Notes: a model not told the origin generated them from the sequence alone. 64,000 nucleotides of DNA from CAJQPP01 sp963793465 (GCA_963793465.1 CAWCAJ010000012.1:1-64000), one strand, 5' to 3'. Positions 18,358 to 27,310 are shown, numbered from the stretch's first letter. A program made the numbers and translations.

Positions 18358-18812
18358 GATCCTGGGGAACTGCTAAAAAACCAATTCCATCCGGTAAAAC
18401 CAGTTGTATCGCGATTCCTTATTGTTGCAAGAACCCCATATAAACCTAATATAAATACCCCACAATAAGCGGGTAATAAACACCGGGATTTTCGCAAAGG
18501 GGTATCGAAACGAAACATCATGGTAACCGTTTAGCACGGTCAAAGATGGTCCAGCAGGTGTCACTGACACCCGCTCAACTATCACCCGTCCAAAAACAAA
18601 AACCCGCCGAACAATGCCGACGGTTTCTTTTGGTTCGGATAGCCTGCCTGGTTCATCACGGTCCAATATGTCTCGTCGATTTCGTTGGCCGTTGGTCATC
18701 GAATCGTCACCCATCGATGTTTAGGCTTTATGACAACGATTTTTAATCGTTCCGTCAGGACCTACGCCTATATGCCATCCATCCGGCACTTCAGCATCCT
18801 CACTAGCCGATT
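18358..18812. other. Gap without a recognisable gene
   Basis: 455 bases between the tRNA fragment and the IS3 remnant. The minus-strand frame 18373-18714 is not convincing: no domain, and a composition unlike its neighbours. A short inverted repeat, GGTGTCACTGACACC, lies near 18557-18571. Confidence 0.35.
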
Positions 18813-18878
18813 TGAAGTGCCCCGAGGTTGGTAGACAGTGAGTCACCTTATGCCATGATACTGGTGAAAGGAAGATTC

Positions 18879-19178
18879 ATGAGTCAAAAACGTCGAACAT
18901 TTAGCCGCGAGTTCAAATTGGCGGCTGTCAAGAAAGTGGTTGAGCAGGGCTTGTCCTGCAACGAAGTCGCCCGAAATCTGGAGGTGAGGGACGGCCTGAT
19001 CCGCAACTGGCGAAAGGCTTTTGAGGCCGATGGAACGCTGCAGGCTGAGGCTGTCGCCAGTCCGTCTGTTGATGCCGAACTGAAGCGGCTGCGGGAAGAA
19101 TGTCGCCAGCTGAAAGTAGAACGCGACATTTTAAAAAAGCGACGGCCTTCTTTGCCAAAGAAAACGGCTAAGGCTTAA
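18879..19178 (+). CDS. IS3-family transposase OrfA
   Basis: ATG 18879 follows GAAAGGAAG. The product starts MSQKRRTFSREFKLAAVKKV, has a helix-turn-helix (LSCNEVARNLEVRDGLIRNW) and a leucine-zipper-like end (ELKRLREECRQLKVERDIL). An A6G run at 19133-19139 lies where IS3 elements often frameshift. A one-base change there would give the family's usual tail KATAFFAKENG, so a small deletion has probably altered the last residues. Alone it is not an active transposase. Confidence 0.75.
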   Translation: MSQKRRTFSREFKLAAVKKVVEQGLSCNEVARNLEVRDGLIRNWRKAFEADGTLQAEAVASPSVDAELKRLREECRQLKVERDILKKRRPSLPKKTAKA

Positions 19179-19475
19179 GTTCATTTCTGAGTACCGAATT
19201 CGCTGGCAGGTTTCAGTGCTCTGTCGCGTCCTGCAAGTCACTCGAGCCGCGTTTTACAAGTGGCTCAACCGCAACCCATCAACGACTCAAACCAAACAGA
19301 AAAAAATTGTAAACGAAATCAAACGCATTAGTTGTTTACCCCGCCATCAGGATTACGGCAGTCCGCGGATGCACCGCGAGCTCATCCATCAAGGAACCGA
19401 TGTTTCGCTCAATACAGTGGCCAAGCTGATGAAGCAGGAAGGCATGGCATCGGCTTACCGTCGATCGGGCACAAT
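19174..19475 (+). pseudogene. IS3-family transposase OrfB, N-terminal fragment
   Basis: The frame reads LRLKFISEYRIRWQVSVLCR, VLQVTRAAFYKWLNR and then HQDYGSPRMHRELIHQGTDV, typical of the OrfB N-terminal domain. It stops resembling the family after KLMKQEG, before the DDE catalytic core. Confidence 0.75.
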
Positions 19476-19737
19476 CGCTCCTCCTCAGGAAGCGTGTGCT
19501 CGATGATCTCCCTGGGAATATCGTCGGGGATGATCCGCCGTCCCCGCTTGCGGCGGCGAGGACGTTTGGCGTCCGCTTCCTGCTCGATCGATTCTTCGAT
19601 CAGCTGTTCCAGTTCGCCGATTTCAAAGAGAAACAGCTGGTCAGGATCGATCCGTTCCCGCTGTTTACCCCGCAGCGATTTGAGCAGCTCCAGGATCTGC
19701 TGTTCCCTGGCTTCCAGTTTCTGCTGCTGCTCGAGCA
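19472..19737 (-). pseudogene. IS66-family transposase (TnpC) N-terminal fragment
   Basis: Read on the minus strand from 19737: LLEQQQKLEAREQQILELLK, RIDPDQLFLFEIGELEQLIE, RRRKRGRRIIPDDIPREIIE and HTLPEEERLCP. This is the coiled coil and basic linker of IS66 transposases, ending where the zinc finger begins. There is no start and no catalytic core. It lies between an IS3 remnant and an IS1380 end. Plus-strand frames here are shadows. Confidence 0.7.
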
Positions 19738-19948
19738 GCTACCCCTATCAAGCGTTGTTTCAAACGCTTTCTTCCCACCTGTCGCTGGATTCAGGTTGAC
19801 CGTTACACAACCTGAACCGCGCGTGACTCAGCTTGGGGGAAAGGTGGCTCTCTGCCAACCCCAAGGGAAAACAGCGTCTTAACGACCCGAACCTACTGCT
19901 AAACCACAAAACCAACCCGTTCAATGCACTGGTGAAATATCCGGGCTA
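19738..19948 (+). mobile_element. Orphan right end of an IS1380-type element
   Basis: The segment aligns with the last 210 bases of the IS at 11590-13181. It shares CCTATCAAGCGTTGTT (the transposase C-terminus SYPYQALF), the CAGCTTGGGGGAAAGG block and the right terminal repeat GTGAAATATCCGGGCTA (19932-19948). It differs enough to be a different IS isoform. No other part of it is in the window. Confidence 0.75.
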
Positions 19949-19997
19949 GTGGATTTCAATCCCTCGCATTTACTGCCATGACAATTCTGAAACCATT

Positions 19998-22749
19998 CTA
20001 TTTTCGTTGTTTTTGATTCTCTTGTTGGCTTTCGTCAGGCAGTTGCAACCGGCCTTCAAGCAACTGGCATGCGATATTGGATTCACAAACGTCTTTGATA
20101 ATTGCCACCGGGATTCGCCCTGTTTTCTTGGCAGCCACCGCTGCATCTGGCATAAAGGCCTCGATACCTCCAATCAAACCATATGCCTTGATGTTTGGGT
20201 CAGTTGATTCTTCCATAAAATAGACTAACCCTTCCAGGTCACACTCGCCCTGTTGTTGGGCCACAAATCTGACTGCACCTCCCTTGGAGTGAACAGTATC
20301 CAAGCCAGCAACGTCCATGACCTTCATCGCCGAGTCGTAGGCCTTTGCAAAAGCTTCCCGACTTCGCTCCAATTCGAGCAATTGAGCATATCGTTTTCCT
20401 ACCGCCGCCAATGCCTGACAACGAAAAGATGCGTCTTCGATCTTGTCAGCAATTGACTCACCTTTTTCCAGATCGTCTTTTTCCAGATAGACCTCGACAA
20501 TTGACAATTCAATTCTCGTCTTGTCAAAGGCCTTCAGACTGTTAGCAGTTGTTTCGATATTGCCCATCAGATCTTCAAACTTTTTGGCATCGGCTAAACC
20601 GGCGAGCACTCTCCCAATTCGCAGTTGCATGTCAATTCTCTGGGCAGGTTCCACCGGCCCATCGCTGACGAGATCGAAAGCCGTAATCAGCTGCTTTCCT
20701 GCTTCTTCAGCTTTGCCAATCTCAATCAGCATGACGGCGAAGTCGATCAATGCCGATGCACGGTTTAGCGGATCCGAAATCTCCTTTATCGCCGATAGTG
20801 TCAGACCCAGTTGCTTCTCCAGCTCACCTGAGCTCAGCGCCGTGAGACTTGAGGGTCAGACAGAAGTTCATGCGGCTGGCGGCCTGCCATGTACGATCTC
20901 CGATTGCCTCGATCATTCCCGCGACACCTTCAAAATCCTTGGACTGCAGCCGCGTGGCGATTCGATAGGCAATTTCAGTACTCCGCGACGGCTCAGGGAG
21001 TTCGCTGGACAGTTTATCGACCAGCTCCGTCATTCCTTCCTTGTCGAGCTCGACGATCAAATCGACCAATACTGCGTTCCTTTCTACGGCGTCTTTGATC
21101 ATGGAAACTGTCTTGCGCATCGCGACTTCATCGCCTTGCCTGGCCTGACAGACCGCAACCCTTCCCAAAGCCAGCGTCCGGTAGGCCTGTACAGCGACTT
21201 CAACGGGGCCTTGCGTGTCAAACTCAATGAAAGTTGATTTCTTCGCGTACTGTTTCTCAGCTAGAGTCACATTTTCCAGTGCAGCCTCAGTCTCCCCGCG
21301 ATCCGCAAGATGCATCGCGACGACCCAATGCGCGGCCGACATAATTGGTGGGTCGGTGATTGATTTCGCAGTCTTCGTTGATTCCTCAGTCAACCCAGCC
21401 CTGGCCTGGACTCTCGCTACGGTCAACAGCCCGTAATTCAGCATTGAAGACTTCGGAATACGAATCGCTCCGCTGGCGGTAAAGTTGAGTCCTGACATGC
21501 CCTCTGGGCTGATTTCCAAACAGGCTTTTTTGGCGGCTTCAAATTCGCCGATCTCCGCCAACAAATCGGCAAGCTGAAGCAGAAAGGCATTGCGTGACAT
21601 GTCGGCTTTTCCCGAGATGGATGCTATGGCATCGACTCCGTCCTTGAGCAACTTCCTCCGCTTTTCGAATTCGCCGGATCGCTCGAAATACCTTGCGGAC
21701 ATCAACCAGTCCATTGGTTGCCATAGCGCGCTCGGTTCGGGAAAGTCCATGTCTTCGGTATGTTCGAGGTATAGCCCCATTTGAATCCGAGAAAGAAAAC
21801 CTCTTTCACCCAAAAGATATTCTTTGATCTTGTCGGTTTGGCGGATTGACATTGTGAGCAAGTTCATCGCGAGACCTGGCTGGTTAGGTTGCAACGCTTG
21901 CCACCGGTCAAATTTGTTATTTGATCCAGACAATTCAAGCCGACACTTCTGCGAAAAACTTTGCAAATAGGAACCGCCCTTTTCGCCCTCGCGAGCCCTA
22001 AAACTCAGAATACTCCAATAAACGTTGTCCAGGTACCTTCCTTCGTCAACCAAGAAACGGTAGCGGTGAGTGTCATTTTTACGCTCAATCCAAGCGACTC
22101 TTTGACCGTCGATCTTATCTAGCTTGACCAGCTCATATTTTACATCCTTGCCATCGTTAGAAACGTCAACCCACGTATCACCTTCTCCGACCGATTGCTC
22201 TGGCAACCCGGGCCAGTTGAACAACTGCCCTGGCTTAAATTCATATTTCTCTGCCGACCGGATCTCTCCTCGATCAGAGAAAATGAGCATATAATCTCGT
22301 TTGTGCATTCGCCGGACCATGTCAACGAAAGGTTGGATTTCTTCCAGAACAGTTTTTGAGGGCATAAAGGAGGCGTCGTTGTTACTGTCGTATTTGACTT
22401 CGCCGGTCGCACTCCGATGCTGGAACCGTTCTCGATTGACAATGAGCTTGACCAAGGCACTTCCATCGTCTCGCAAAGACTGGACATCCCAGACATACTC
22501 GTACACAAACGATGTATGTTTTGGCTGGTCGTTAAAAGTCCGAAGTCCGAAAGCAAGTTTGCCGTCAAATACTTGCTCTGGGCTAAATTTCCATCGCAAC
22601 CTTACTTTCTCCGGCATTGATTCCGAATCGTTTAGCTCCTGACCATGGACCCAAGACTGGCAGCCAAAGAGCAAAAACAACACGATCATGCTTGCTTGGC
22701 AATGTCTGATCTCAGGAAACCTGCGAAGATTTATTGAATGGAAGCCCAT
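19998..22749 (-). pseudogene. Secreted TPR-like repeat protein, one frameshift
   Basis: The first frame (22749 to 20824) has a signal peptide (ASMIVLFLLFGCQSWVHGQE). A beta-rich N-terminal part follows (to about residue 290) and then helical repeats, for example LLQLADLLAEIGEFEAAKKA, VARVQARAGLTEESTKTAKS and VVAMHLADRGETEAALENVT. Near 20840 the frame shifts by one base, and repeats continue (LEKQLGLTLSAIKEISDPLN, MLIEIGKAEEAGKQLITAFD, ALAAVGKRYAQLLELERSRE) to 19998. Joined, the product would be about 910 residues. It is probably a periplasmic or lipid-anchored protein; a Cys at LFLLFGC could be a lipobox. Function is unknown. Confidence 0.6.
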
Positions 22750-22785
22750 TATCTGTACCTCGGTTTTGTCTCGTTAGGAGAGGAA

Positions 22786-23595
22786 AAGGGGTCAGGAGCC
22801 AAATTGGCAATCTGGGTAATTGTTGCTTGGTCAAGTTGATTGTAGCTTTGTTCAGGCTGTCCTTCAATTTGATCGAACTCTTCGAGATGAGTTATGCCTC
22901 GGCCTCCTCGCGCTGACGAAGCTGGTGCCGTTTACCACGCGCTTAATCGCGGCAATGCCCGCCAACCTGTTTTTCATAAGGACAAAGACTTCGCGGCCTT
23001 TGAACGGGTCATCGGGGAGGGCTTGGAAAAATACTCTGTTCAGCTTTATTCGTATCAATGGATGACAAATCACTGGCACATGGTTCTCAGTCCTCAGCTC
23101 GATGGCGAGATGAGCCGGTTTCTTTACTGGGTTACGATGACGCATACTGCCCGGTATCATGCCCACTACCACACAACGGGCGAGGGACACGTCTACCAAG
23201 GGCGGTACAAAAGTTTTCCAATTGAAGAAGACCATCATTTTCTAACAGCGTGCCGTTATGTCGAGCGAAATGCATTGACAGCCAACATGGTCGAACGAGC
23301 GGAAGATTGGCGTTGGGGGAGCCTTTGGAATTGGTGTGGAGGGGATTCGGTTGTCAAGCTTTCATCGTGGCCTGTCGCGCGGCTGCCCAATTGGCTTGAG
23401 CGTGTCAACGCGACGATGAATGCGAAAGAAGAAAAGCAATTCAAAAAGAGTCTGGAACGTGGTTGCCCTTTTGGAAACGAGGAATGGGTCGAAAAGACTG
23501 TGAAGCGGCTTGGCTTGGAGTCAACCCAACGCTCTCGCGGCCGCCCGCGCAAGTTTGCCTAAACTGCCAATTTGGCTCCTGACCCTTTTTTGACC
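22786..23595 (+). mobile_element. RAYT element with terminal inverted repeats
   Basis: The left end (22786-22809) carries GGGTCAGGAGCCAAATTGGC. The right end (23565 onward) carries GCCAATTTGGCTCCTGACCC, its exact reverse complement. The pair encloses one complete RAYT gene. Such REP-like repeats are the recognition sites of these transposases. Confidence 0.75.
22894..23562 (+). CDS. REP-associated tyrosine transposase (RAYT, Y1_Tnp)
   Basis: This 222-residue protein starts MPRPPRADEAGAVYHALNRG, the usual RAYT start. It has the HUH metal motif in SYQWMTNHWHMVLSPQ and the catalytic-helix region GHVYQGRYKSFPIEEDHHFL, then YVERNALTANMVERAEDWRW. Length and motifs are complete, so it is likely active. 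RAYTs are single-copy HUH nucleases that process REP hairpins, often domesticated. It ends with a basic tail QRSRGRPRKFA. Confidence 0.9.
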   Translation: MPRPPRADEAGAVYHALNRGNARQPVFHKDKDFAAFERVIGEGLEKYSVQLYSYQWMTNHWHMVLSPQLDGEMSRFLYWVTMTHTARYHAHYHTTGEGHVYQGRYKSFPIEEDHHFLTACRYVERNALTANMVERAEDWRWGSLWNWCGGDSVVKLSSWPVARLPNWLERVNATMNAKEEKQFKKSLERGCPFGNEEWVEKTVKRLGLESTQRSRGRPRKFA

Positions 23596-23810
23596 TGCAA
23601 ACAAGTTTTGACAAACAAAAGTATGGACAACGTTGGCAGTGCGAAACCGTCATCAGCATGATCAAAAGACGACAAGCCGTCGCAACCAGCGGAAGAAGCT
23701 ACTGGAGTCAGTGTCGCGACTTGATGCTGATGGCTCTAACACACAACATCATGATCTTGTTATGTTCTAATAGCCTTTTCTACAGAGCACTCCTGACCCT
23801 TTTTTGACCT
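23576..23810 (+). repeat. 21-bp direct repeats around the DDE fragment
   Basis: The sequences at 23576-23596 and 23790-23810 are identical over 21 bases (core CTCCTGACCCTTTTTTGACC). The first is the right end of the RAYT element. The second continues directly into the group II intron remnant. Confidence 0.75.
23600..23807 (+). pseudogene. DDE transposase C-terminal fragment
   Basis: One frame reads KYGQRWQCETVISMIKRRQA, then RSYWSQCRDLMLMALTHNIM and FYRALLTLF, ending at TGA 23805. The pattern YGQRWQxET..MIKRR contains the last acidic residue of an IS4/IS5-like DDE core. The N-terminal two thirds are absent. It lies between two 21-bp direct repeats (23576-23596 and 23790-23810). Confidence 0.65.
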
Positions 23811-24114
23811 CCAAAGTGAAGCTAATTCAGCGTCGCCATTGGCCGATTAAAGCAGTCGGAAAATGGTTAGGACAGGTGGCAAGGGGGTGGATGAATTATC
23901 ATGCAATCCCTGGAAACTGGATACGAATGAAACAATTCCTTGACGAAGTGAAAAAAGCTATGGCTTCACCAACTTCGTCGACGCAGCCAGCGACATCGCT
24001 GGAGCTGGACCCGTTTCGTTCGCATGTTCCACCGCTACTTGCCTGAAGCCAGAGTACTGCATCCATTCCCCAGCAATCGTTTTCGCGCCCGACTTGAGGC
24101 AGGAGCCGTATGAG
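23811..24114 (+). pseudogene. Group II intron reverse transcriptase, C-terminal fragment
   Basis: The reading RRHWPIKAVGKWLGQVARGW and MNYHAIPGNWIRMKQFLDEV is the maturase/thumb region of group II intron proteins. Near 23955 the frame shifts by one, and the message continues WLHQLRRRSQRHRWSWTRFV, FHRYLPEARVLHPFPSNRFR and LEAGAV before TGA 24112. The polymerase domain is missing. Confidence 0.8.
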
Positions 24115-24175
24115 TAAACGCTCAAGTACGGATCTGTGCGGGGGGCGGCCAGTGATGGCCGTCCCTACCGCGATC
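24103..24175 (+). ncRNA. Group II intron domains V-VI (remnant)
   Basis: GAGCCGTATGAG at 24103-24114 pairs with the TACGGATC arm at about 24128-24135, the typical domain V form that overlaps the end of the intron ORF. The GC-rich GGGGGGCGGCCAGTGATGGC hairpin after it, followed by CCCTACCGCGAT, fits domain VI and the intron 3' end. Domains I-III are absent, so it cannot splice. Confidence 0.6.
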
Positions 24176-24864
24176 CTGAAAAAATCCCGGGGGTTCGGGG
24201 GCTCCCGTTGCACACTAATTCAAAAAATATGTTGTCTCAAACTTATTGACACGTTCCGTTGACCGTCTACCGCATGAATAGCTGCGTCCTAATCCGCTTC
24301 GGTCCACATCGCTCGAGGACACTAACCGACATTGCCAAGATGCGACGGTGAAACACCAAAGTCACAATCGGTGCTACGATATCGTTGAGTGAACCAACAA
24401 ACGTTCCCCAGATGGGGACGGCAATCATCGAAATGGCCAAATTCGCGATCGAGTGTCCCAAAAACCTAATTCAGACGTTTTTTGACCACGGCTTGGCTGT
24501 CCCGTAATACGGTCGTTCGCGAAAAACGCAACGCAATCAACGAGTTGTTGAAACTATGAGCGTTGGATCATCACTGTCGTCGACCAGCCGGATCACCGGA
24601 ATTGAAAACGCTTGCAAAGATCGTAATTGGATCTGAGTAATCCGTTTTCTGAAACCCTTCGAAGTTTCACAGGCATGACGGTTTCGTATCCAAGAATCAT
24701 TTTTAAGTGATTTTTCACTATACAGCTTCGTGGCCAGGACTACACCTGGAGCCGAAGGGCTGATTGGCTTCGGTATTCAATCGTTCTTCGGGCACGAGCA
24801 GCCGCAACAGCCCGGCCTTGGCCCCGAATGCTGGTTTTGTTTCTGTTGCGGCGCAGTCGTGCCA
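24176..24864. other. Gap without a recognisable gene
   Basis: About 690 bases between the intron remnant and the next promoter. A minus-strand frame 24267-24461 has a hydrophobic N-terminal half but no clear family. Two TTTTTTGACC-like or T-rich stretches recall the nearby mobile debris. I see no RNA gene. Confidence 0.35.
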
Positions 24865-24898
24865 TTGACACAGATCAGTTTGCGGTATAGACTAGTCT
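24865..24898 (+). promoter_or_regulatory. Promoter with palindromic operator candidate
   Basis: TTGACA at 24865-24870 lies 17 bases before TAGACT (24888-24893), or 15 before TATAGA. A perfect 10-bp palindrome, AGACTAGTCT (24889-24898), covers the -10 box, 13 bases before the membrane-protein ATG. This fits autorepression by the winged-helix regulator encoded in the same operon. Confidence 0.5.
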
Positions 24899-24911
24899 GT
24901 GTGAGGATTCA

Positions 24912-25544
24912 ATGGGAGTTTACGAGATGAATACTGAATCATATTTTCAAGACGTTCGAAGATCGGCGGAAAGGGAAACGTACGACGATGGCCTCATGGA
25001 AATTGTCATTGGCGTATTGTTGTTCATTGCAGCTCTTGCCACGGGGCGGCCGGCCTTCATATGGACATATCTAGTTGCCATACTGGTTCTCGGTCCTGGA
25101 TTAATAAGGCTCAAAGCCCGATTCACTTTTCCTAGAATCGGATACGTTCAGATACCCGATGAAGACCCCGGCCGCCTTCGCAAGGGCGTAGTCACTTGGG
25201 TATTGGGAGTTTTTTTCTTGTCGGCGGTTGTTCTCGCAATAGCTGGTCTCCTTACCGACAATCTTGCTTGGCGTCGTGCGGCTCCCGCGATTGGCGGACT
25301 ATTGTTTTCCGGTGGATTTCTATATTTGGCGCGGCGATCACAGTCTTGGCGTCATTACTTGCTGGTGATCGCCTCGGTGTTGTTCGGAGTGGTGATGGTC
25401 TTTCCACTTGAGTCAGAACCTTATGGCAATTTTCGTGTCTGGGCCTTGTTGATGTCGCTGTTGTGTTTGGGGATGGGTGCATACGTATTATGGCGATTTG
25501 TCAAACGGAACCCTGTTGTTGAGGAACGAACGCCCGATGAGTAG
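24912..25544 (+). CDS. Hypothetical membrane protein, partner of a winged-helix regulator
   Basis: This 210-residue protein starts at ATG 24912 (GAGG six bases ahead); ATG 24927 with GGGAG is an alternative. After a charged N-terminus (SYFQDVRRSAERETYDDGLM) it has about six membrane helices in pairs, such as IVIGVLLFIAALATG, FIWTYLVAILVLGPGLI, VVTWVLGVFFLSAVVLAIAG and VWALLMSLLCLGMGAYVLWR. No transporter signature is seen. Its stop overlaps the regulator start by eight bases, so the two are coupled. Function is unknown, perhaps sensing or envelope stress. Confidence 0.7.
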   Translation: MGVYEMNTESYFQDVRRSAERETYDDGLMEIVIGVLLFIAALATGRPAFIWTYLVAILVLGPGLIRLKARFTFPRIGYVQIPDEDPGRLRKGVVTWVLGVFFLSAVVLAIAGLLTDNLAWRRAAPAIGGLLFSGGFLYLARRSQSWRHYLLVIASVLFGVVMVFPLESEPYGNFRVWALLMSLLCLGMGAYVLWRFVKRNPVVEERTPDE

Positions 25545-25860
25545 TGAAGATCAAGAATCTGACATCGGGGCGTTACTGGATATCAATCGCGTAATCCATG
25601 AGCCCGCACGCTTGCTAGTGCTATGCAATCTTTATGTCCTAAAAAGCGCAGATTTCTTATACCTTTTGCGAAAAACTGGGCTAACTCGCGGAAACTTGTC
25701 GGCACATATGCGAAAGCTAGAGGAGGCAGGATACGTAAAGGTAGAGAAAACGTTTGTCGATCGTCTGCCGGTAACTATTTATCGAATGACGCCGTCTGGC
25801 CGAAAAGCAATTCGAAAATATCGTGACCAATTGATTCGTGGATTGAGCGTTGTCAACTAA
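25537..25860 (+). CDS. Winged-helix transcriptional regulator (MarR/ArsR-like)
   Basis: ATG 25537 lies inside the end of the membrane protein; the frame back to 25477 is overlap only. The product has 107 residues. It has INRVIHEPARLLVLCNLYVL, a recognition-helix region TGLTRGNLSAHMRKLEEAGY and a wing VKVEKTFVDRLPVTIYRMT, then GRKAIRKYRDQL. This matches the short winged-helix family that pairs with membrane proteins. It probably binds the palindrome at 24889-24898 and represses its own operon. Confidence 0.8.
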   Translation: MSSEDQESDIGALLDINRVIHEPARLLVLCNLYVLKSADFLYLLRKTGLTRGNLSAHMRKLEEAGYVKVEKTFVDRLPVTIYRMTPSGRKAIRKYRDQLIRGLSVVN

Positions 25861-25937
25861 AACATTGTCTCTTGGGCCGCTTGGGTCACGCTGACTGAAG
25901 CTTGATACCGATCTTCGTATTGCTATCTCAAAAATGG

Positions 25938-26408
25938 TTCAATTTCCCGGATTTGCTGGAGAACCCGCCAAAACCAGTCCATTTCCCGATTCGCATGTCC
26001 ATTTTCCCATCTTGGAATTCAAAATGCCAGTTCGCCGTGGACCCCGAAGTTTTCGGGATTTGCCCGGGGGCTCGCCTGATTGTCATAACCTGATTTGAAA
26101 TCGTGCAGGTTTTGTGCAAAGCGCTTACCGAAAGCAACCCTGCCTAAAACGACCGGTCGAGAGGTCCCAACCCCTGATAACCCGAACGGTGTGAGAGTCA
26201 AAGAGTTGTGAGAGTTTGGCCAAATTTGGGACCGAGATTGGCGGGCGGTTTTGCAGCAGAATCATCGCGCGACTTTACGAGAGTTTGAGAGTTGGATCGA
26301 ATAGAAACAACTCAAAACTCGGCGTAGAAACGCAAAAGGCCGACGTCATGTGACATCGGCCTTTACTTTAACCCTGCGGTCTTCCAGTTTCGCTACTGGA
26401 AAAACAAG
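25938..26408 (-). repeat. tRNA-downstream repeat R2
   Basis: This 471-bp segment is the direct downstream flank of the tRNA-fMet gene and is similar to R1 (17278-17757) throughout. It contains no convincing gene; minus-strand frames here have no start with a ribosome site. Confidence 0.75.
26335..26364 (-). terminator. Terminator of the tRNA-fMet gene
   Basis: A 14-bp stem (AAAGGCCGACGTCA / TGACATCGGCCTTT, one G-T wobble) lies 45 bases past the tRNA 3' end, with four T after it on the minus strand. Confidence 0.65.
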
Positions 26409-26482
<74 letters not shown>

Positions 26483-26527
26483 TCAATATATTAGTGAACT
26501 CGCCGAAAATGGGAAGGCCTGTTTGAA

Positions 26528-27241
26528 TTATTCTTCCGCAAACAGACCTATATGACTGGCCACCTGATATCCGGCTACCGCCACGGCGCTCGCCAGGTTC
26601 AGGCTTCGCACCTGCTCAAACGTCGGAATCCGCAAATTCCGTCCGGGATCCCCCAACAAGGACGGCGGTAAGCCACTGGTTTCACTGCCAAAGACCAGCC
26701 AATCGCCCCCCCGAAATTCAGCCTGGGCAAAATCACGCTGGGCGGTTCGGGTGAACATCCACAAACGATTCTCGGTGACCGGCGAGTCGGCGTAGGCGGC
26801 CTGCAACTCGTCCCAATCGTCTACCACCTGCCAATTTAGATGTTGCCAGTAATCCAGGCCCGCTCGCCGCAGCGACTTTTCGTCAATGCGGAAACCCAGC
26901 GGCCGGACCAGCCATAATTTGGCGTGCAATGCCAGGCATGTCCGCCCGATGGCCCCGGTATTGGGCGGGATCTCGGGCTGGTGAAGGACGATGTGAAAAC
27001 TCGGTTCGTAAGGTGAGGAATCGATGCCCGGGCTCCTTTGGCATTGCCCCAGAAACAGGTTTGAAACAGAATCGTAAAGGACAATGGACGGCTCTCCAAC
27101 CGGCCCCGGCCAGCCCGTGGCCGGGAGCCGAAGGACCCGCTGCTCGATAGAGCCGAAACGTGCGATTGCCAGAAATCCCTGCGATTTAAGAGGATAACGG
27201 AGGCCACGAGGCTTTCTCTGGTTTCGCGATGGCGTCCCCAA
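26528..27241 (-). CDS. trmL: tRNA (cytidine(34)-2'-O)-methyltransferase, SPOUT family
   Basis: TrmL methylates the wobble ribose of tRNA-Leu using S-adenosylmethionine. Residues from about 82 carry the SPOUT knot: FHIVLHQPEIPPNTGAIGRT, LWLVRPLGF, LVFGSETSGLPPSLL and FEQVRSLNLASAVAVAGYQV. That part alone has 156 residues, the usual TrmL length, so the 80 residues after ATG 27241 are probably not translated. A strong AAAGGAG site lies seven bases before an ATC codon at residue 73, with no standard start there. It is transcribed away from ispG. Confidence 0.85.
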   Translation of the reverse strand: MGTPSRNQRKPRGLRYPLKSQGFLAIARFGSIEQRVLRLPATGWPGPVGEPSIVLYDSVSNLFLGQCQRSPGIDSSPYEPSFHIVLHQPEIPPNTGAIGRTCLALHAKLWLVRPLGFRIDEKSLRRAGLDYWQHLNWQVVDDWDELQAAYADSPVTENRLWMFTRTAQRDFAQAEFRGGDWLVFGSETSGLPPSLLGDPGRNLRIPTFEQVRSLNLASAVAVAGYQVASHIGLFAEE

Positions 27242-27310
27242 GGATCCCGCCTTTCATGATTGCATCGTGCATTTAGCGACCCGAAACCTTTAACGTCCGC
27301 GAGATTCAGC

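Larger units (their letters stand above)
18813..19475 (+). mobile_element. IS3-family element, 5' part only
   Basis: It begins about TGAAGTGCCCCGAGGTTGG, a plausible IS3-type terminus, and carries OrfA and the first third of OrfB. It is cut at about 19470 by an IS66 transposase fragment in the opposite orientation. No right end is present. Confidence 0.65.

Noticed and set aside
24267..24461. Minus-strand frame with hydrophobic N-terminus
   Set aside because: 64 residues, no family, no ribosome site, lies in mobile-element debris.
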